From: Aestuariirhabdus sp049985285
GTDB lineage: Bacteria > Pseudomonadota > Gammaproteobacteria > Pseudomonadales > Aestuariirhabdaceae
Assembly: GCF_049985285.1 (NCBI RefSeq)
Contig: NZ_JBNIEU010000004.1
Span: forward strand, 186,001 to 250,000
Length of the DNA stretch: 64,000 bases
Direction of reading: 5' to 3'
The translations under genes were made by a program, and so were the position numbers. Positions 61,697 through 64,000 of this stretch are shown here, piece by piece; position 1 is the stretch's first letter; each line of letters starts with the position of its first letter. The notes below the pieces were generated by a model, which did no database searches, had not been told where the DNA came from, and worked only from the letters and a program-made list of their open reading frames with translations.

Positions 61697-62221
61697 TTAC
61701 TGGATAACAAAATTGGTGAACAGTATTGATTCAATGACATCTTTTCCGGTTTCAGCTTTCATTACCTGCTGAACAGATACCAGCGCTTCATCTTTAAGTT
61801 TTTGCTTGCCCTCACTGGTAGAGAGCGCCGCAAACTCCTGCTGCCCAATCACCAGATTCAGGTTGTTTCTAATCAGCGGTAGATGGGTTTCCAACGCTGA
61901 CAAAGGTTCCTTATCTCGAGCCATAACAGAGATATAGATCTGTAAAAAACGCTGCTTTCCATCAACATTAAAATCAACGATAAAAGGGTCGCCCAACGCC
62001 ATATAAAAAGCCTCTTTGGAGCTTACTTCCTCGGATTCTTCCGTTTCCCCTTCGGCTACCTCGACCTGCTCCCCCCCCATTAATAGGAAATAGGTGGTAC
62101 CACCGCCCACACCAGCGAGCAACACGACCGCTAACAGTAAAAAGATGACAAGTTTCTTCTTGCTGGCGCCTTTTGGCTCATCGCCACCTTCCTGAACTTC
62201 ATCCGTATTATTCTCTGCCAT
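61697..62221 (-). CDS. fliL: Flagellar basal-body protein FliL
   Basis: An inner-membrane protein that supports the stators. The 174-residue protein has a hydrophilic N-terminus (to about 22), one membrane helix (KKLVIFLLLAVVLLAGVGGGTTYFLL, about 23-48) and a periplasmic domain with FIVDFNVDGKQRFLQIYISVMARD. It starts a unit with a sigma-54 type promoter about 40 bp upstream. Confidence 0.94.
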   Translation of the reverse strand: MAENNTDEVQEGGDEPKGASKKKLVIFLLLAVVLLAGVGGGTTYFLLMGGEQVEVAEGETEESEEVSSKEAFYMALGDPFIVDFNVDGKQRFLQIYISVMARDKEPLSALETHLPLIRNNLNLVIGQQEFAALSTSEGKQKLKDEALVSVQQVMKAETGKDVIESILFTNFVIQ

Positions 62222-62242
62222 GTCAATTATCCGTCGTATGAC

Positions 62243-62263
62243 TGCAATACTGGTGGTATTGCA
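62243..62263 (-). promoter_or_regulatory. Inverted repeat across the fliL start region
   Basis: TGCAATAC-TGGTG-GTATTGCA, perfect 8-bp arms. One arm covers the -12 element and the other reaches beyond the expected start site. Confidence 0.5.
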
Positions 62264-62275
62264 AAAGTTGAGCCA
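62260..62275 (-). promoter_or_regulatory. Sigma-54 type promoter of fliL
   Basis: The minus strand reads TGGCTCAACTTTTGCA, close to the consensus TGGCAC-N5-TTGCA, with GG and GC separated by 10 bases. Initiation would be near 62250, about 29 bases before the fliL ATG. Confidence 0.82.
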
Positions 62276-62466
62276 GCTTTATCGATTGAAAGCTGCTGAT
62301 TTTATTGAAAAAAACCTGACAGCAGCAATCTCTGGCCTTCGTAAATCAGGGGTAATTTTAAATTGAAGACAACTGACTTACCAGCGACAGGCAATGAAAC
62401 GAGCTACTTTAAATGGGCAATGACTGACTCGGATTACCGTCAGATCAAAGGTGCACAAACGTGAAA

Positions 62467-62493
62467 GGGCGTGCCAGCTCAACCGGCACGCCC
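62467..62493 (-). terminator. Possible terminator after fliK
   Basis: GGGCGTGCC and GGCACGCCC, perfect 9-bp GC-rich arms around nine bases, 27 bp after the fliK stop; on the minus strand only TTTC follows. It may terminate partially. Confidence 0.55.
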
Positions 62494-62519
62494 CTCTACT
62501 CGGCAATTTCACCCTCAGA

Positions 62520-63752
62520 TCAAGCGTAATAGTCGACCAAACTTGAACCCATAACCACCTTGGCTGCTGAGGCGTCGCCTTCAGCAACATCTTCACCCTC
62601 CGCCTCCTGTGATATTGACGAAACGGCACCGACTCCATCAGGGTCATTATCGTCGCCTTGCCCCTGCTGCTGGGCAAGCCCCTGATCCGAGACATCCACG
62701 CTGACTAACTCCACGCCTTGTTGATCAAACATCTCCCGTAGTCTCGCCAACTGCTGCTCCAATGCATCGCGCACCTGAGCATGGTTACTTGAAAAAACAA
62801 CGTTGGCTTGATCACTATTAATGCTGATCTTAACTTCCAAAGGTCCTAAATCCGGGGGATCAAGCCGAATCTGTGCCGACTGGACGTTCTGGCTGCTAAG
62901 CCACATCACCTTGTCCATTACCGCCTCACCCCAGCGCGCCGTGCCAACGGTCTGGGTTATCTCGGTAACCAACTGCTGTGGCCCGCCAGGTTGAACTTCC
63001 CGTGTCTGGATAGCGTAACCGTTTGCCATAGGCACCACGTTGGTCTGCACCTCCGAAGGCGCCGATAACGAATCCAGCGGTGCCAGAGCAGCATCAATGG
63101 CCACCTTTCCAGCCTGGGATGAACGCTGCAGTAACGCCGACAACTCCCCGGCAGGTGCTGCGTGGGCGTTCAGTACGGTCGAGTTCTCTGCATCAGATAC
63201 CGTAGGTGGTAGCCTGGATTCCAGCCCGAGCCTGGGGTCACCGCCCTCCTGTTTACCACTCAAGGGGCGCAACACCTGCAGCCAGGCCGGGGCATCTTCC
63301 TCAGCGACAAACTCCGCAGTTGCGCTCAATGATTGAATAACAGGAGCTACTCGCCCCGCCGGATCACTGCTGGCCGGAGTGATACCCCCCTCCCGGCCCT
63401 CGACTCCCGCTACCGCTTTGTCGGGTGCTGCTTGCGGCAAAGGCTGTTCCGTCAGCGGCAAACCGTTGCCGCCCAGCAAGGCGTAAAGCGTTTGCTGAAC
63501 AAATGGTGGGAGCTGCTCTACCCGTTCGGCAAACTCAGCGTCAGGGAGATTACCCACCCCTTCTGGAAACAGCTGGGCCAACAACTCCGGCGATAGGAAA
63601 TCCTCAATACTTTCTTTTAAATCAGTTAGTTGTGCCGAACTAAAGGTGGTCGGCGGCGACTCTTCAGACATGCCAGGAGCCACAATCCCCGCCACCGGTT
63701 CGGCGACAGGCATGGAGCTGGCAAAGGATATAAGTGCGGTTCCATTTTGCAT
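62520..63752 (-). CDS. fliK: Flagellar hook-length control protein FliK
   Basis: Measures hook length and triggers the export switch through FlhB. The 410-residue protein is low-complexity and variable to about residue 270. The conserved C-terminal Flg_hook domain follows: VMWLSSQNVQSAQIRLDPPDLGPLEVKISINSDQANVVFSSNHAQVRDALEQQLARLREMF (in part). The Gly/Asp/Glu-rich tail is usual. The ATG at 63752 follows a sigma-54 type promoter by about 25 bases. Confidence 0.92.
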   Translation of the reverse strand: MQNGTALISFASSMPVAEPVAGIVAPGMSEESPPTTFSSAQLTDLKESIEDFLSPELLAQLFPEGVGNLPDAEFAERVEQLPPFVQQTLYALLGGNGLPLTEQPLPQAAPDKAVAGVEGREGGITPASSDPAGRVAPVIQSLSATAEFVAEEDAPAWLQVLRPLSGKQEGGDPRLGLESRLPPTVSDAENSTVLNAHAAPAGELSALLQRSSQAGKVAIDAALAPLDSLSAPSEVQTNVVPMANGYAIQTREVQPGGPQQLVTEITQTVGTARWGEAVMDKVMWLSSQNVQSAQIRLDPPDLGPLEVKISINSDQANVVFSSNHAQVRDALEQQLARLREMFDQQGVELVSVDVSDQGLAQQQGQGDDNDPDGVGAVSSISQEAEGEDVAEGDASAAKVVMGSSLVDYYA

Positions 63753-63787
63753 AACGTGATACTCACTTTCGGGTTACACCCTGTATG

Positions 63788-63803
63788 AGCAATATGCAGG
63801 CCA
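63788..63803 (-). promoter_or_regulatory. Sigma-54 type promoter of fliK
   Basis: The minus strand reads TGGCCTGCATATTGCT with GG and GC separated by 10 bases. Initiation would be near 63777, 25 bases before the fliK ATG, so fliK can be transcribed separately from fliJ. Confidence 0.78.
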
Positions 63804-63874
63804 ACTATGAAACCAGAGAGACAGGAACAAAACCCATCGGAGGAATACGCCAACAACGCTGGTGTTTTTAATAA

Positions 63875-64000
63875 CTACGGCTTGTTGTGGATAGCTCGCG
63901 CGCTGCGATTATTTACGAGCTCATCGATCTCTTTCTGCTCTTGTTGATTTTCCCAGCGCTGCTCCTCGGCAAGGTAGTTTTCCTGTAGCTGGGTAATGCT
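63875..64000 (-). CDS. fliJ: Flagellar export protein FliJ, C-terminal 41 residues (partial)
   Basis: The minus-strand frame is open from the window edge and stops at TAG 63875-63877. The segment ITQLQENYLAEEQRWENQQ, then EQKEIDELVNNRSARAIHNKP, is a charged coiled coil with the typical QREQKEIDE-like end of FliJ, the export chaperone and ATPase stalk. Position before fliK supports the call. The bulk of the gene lies beyond the window. Confidence 0.82.
   Translation of the reverse strand, partial: SITQLQENYLAEEQRWENQQEQKEIDELVNNRSARAIHNKP

Larger units (their letters stand above)
62222..62519. promoter_or_regulatory. fliK-fliL intergenic region
   Basis: A 298-bp gap holding a possible terminator for fliK near 62467-62493 and the sigma-54 type promoter of fliL near 62260-62275. 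No gene is seen in the part between. Confidence 0.6.

Noticed and set aside
1..64000. Mobile elements, CRISPR arrays, tRNA or rRNA genes
   Set aside because: No transposase, integrase, spaced direct repeats, or RNA-gene signatures were recognised; all long frames belong to core functions.

Overview
The window looks like chromosomal DNA of a motile, aerobic, probably marine gammaproteobacterium of the Pseudomonadales/Oceanospirillales type. Support comes from the fabA-fabB pair, the sdhCDAB-sucAB-lpd-sucCD block divergent from gltA, the FleN/FlhF/MotCD polar-flagellum set, an AraC-type ArgR next to gdhB and aru genes, and Pseudomonas-like protein starts. I do not assign a genus. No rRNA, tRNA, CRISPR array, prophage or insertion sequence was seen; this is core chromosome.

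Layout. 1-5 kb: the end of an EAL-domain gene, a small SpoIIAA-like protein, two alpha/beta hydrolases, a patatin-like protein, and a sixA-DUF4389-gpsA operon. 5-11 kb: fabA-fabB, a shared bidirectional terminator, htpG behind a near-perfect sigma-32 promoter, a DUF599 membrane protein and a UbiA-type prenyltransferase. 11-24 kb: the TCA block on the minus strand (sdhCDAB, sucAB, lpdA, sucCD), with gltA divergent from sdhC across a 443-bp promoter region. 24-28 kb: a YkgJ-like cysteine-cluster protein, a hotdog thioesterase, a MATE exporter and avtA.

28-39 kb is an arginine/glutamate catabolic island: argR (minus), then gdhB-aruC-aruF-aruG-aruD (plus). It ends in a terminator and is followed by a membrane diguanylate cyclase with three periplasmic solute-binding-type modules. 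Two putative ArgR direct-repeat operators lie in front of gdhB and aruF. The AST genes aruB and aruE are not in the cluster. The AST route yields glutamate and succinate; GdhB turns glutamate into 2-oxoglutarate, which enters the TCA enzymes encoded in the same window.

42-64 kb is one long minus-strand flagellar/chemotaxis cluster, in transcription order fliJ(partial)-fliK-L-M-N-O-P-Q-R-flhB-flhA-flhF-fleN-fliA-cheY-cheZ-cheA-cheB-motC-motD-parC-parP-cheW-small ORF-DUF2802. Three GG-N10-GC sigma-54 type promoters precede fliK, fliL and flhA. The most interesting feature is CheA: the usual P2 position holds four near-identical acidic amphipathic repeats that resemble the ParP-binding LID region of Vibrio CheA, and also the CheY-binding tails of CheZ and FliM encoded in the same cluster.
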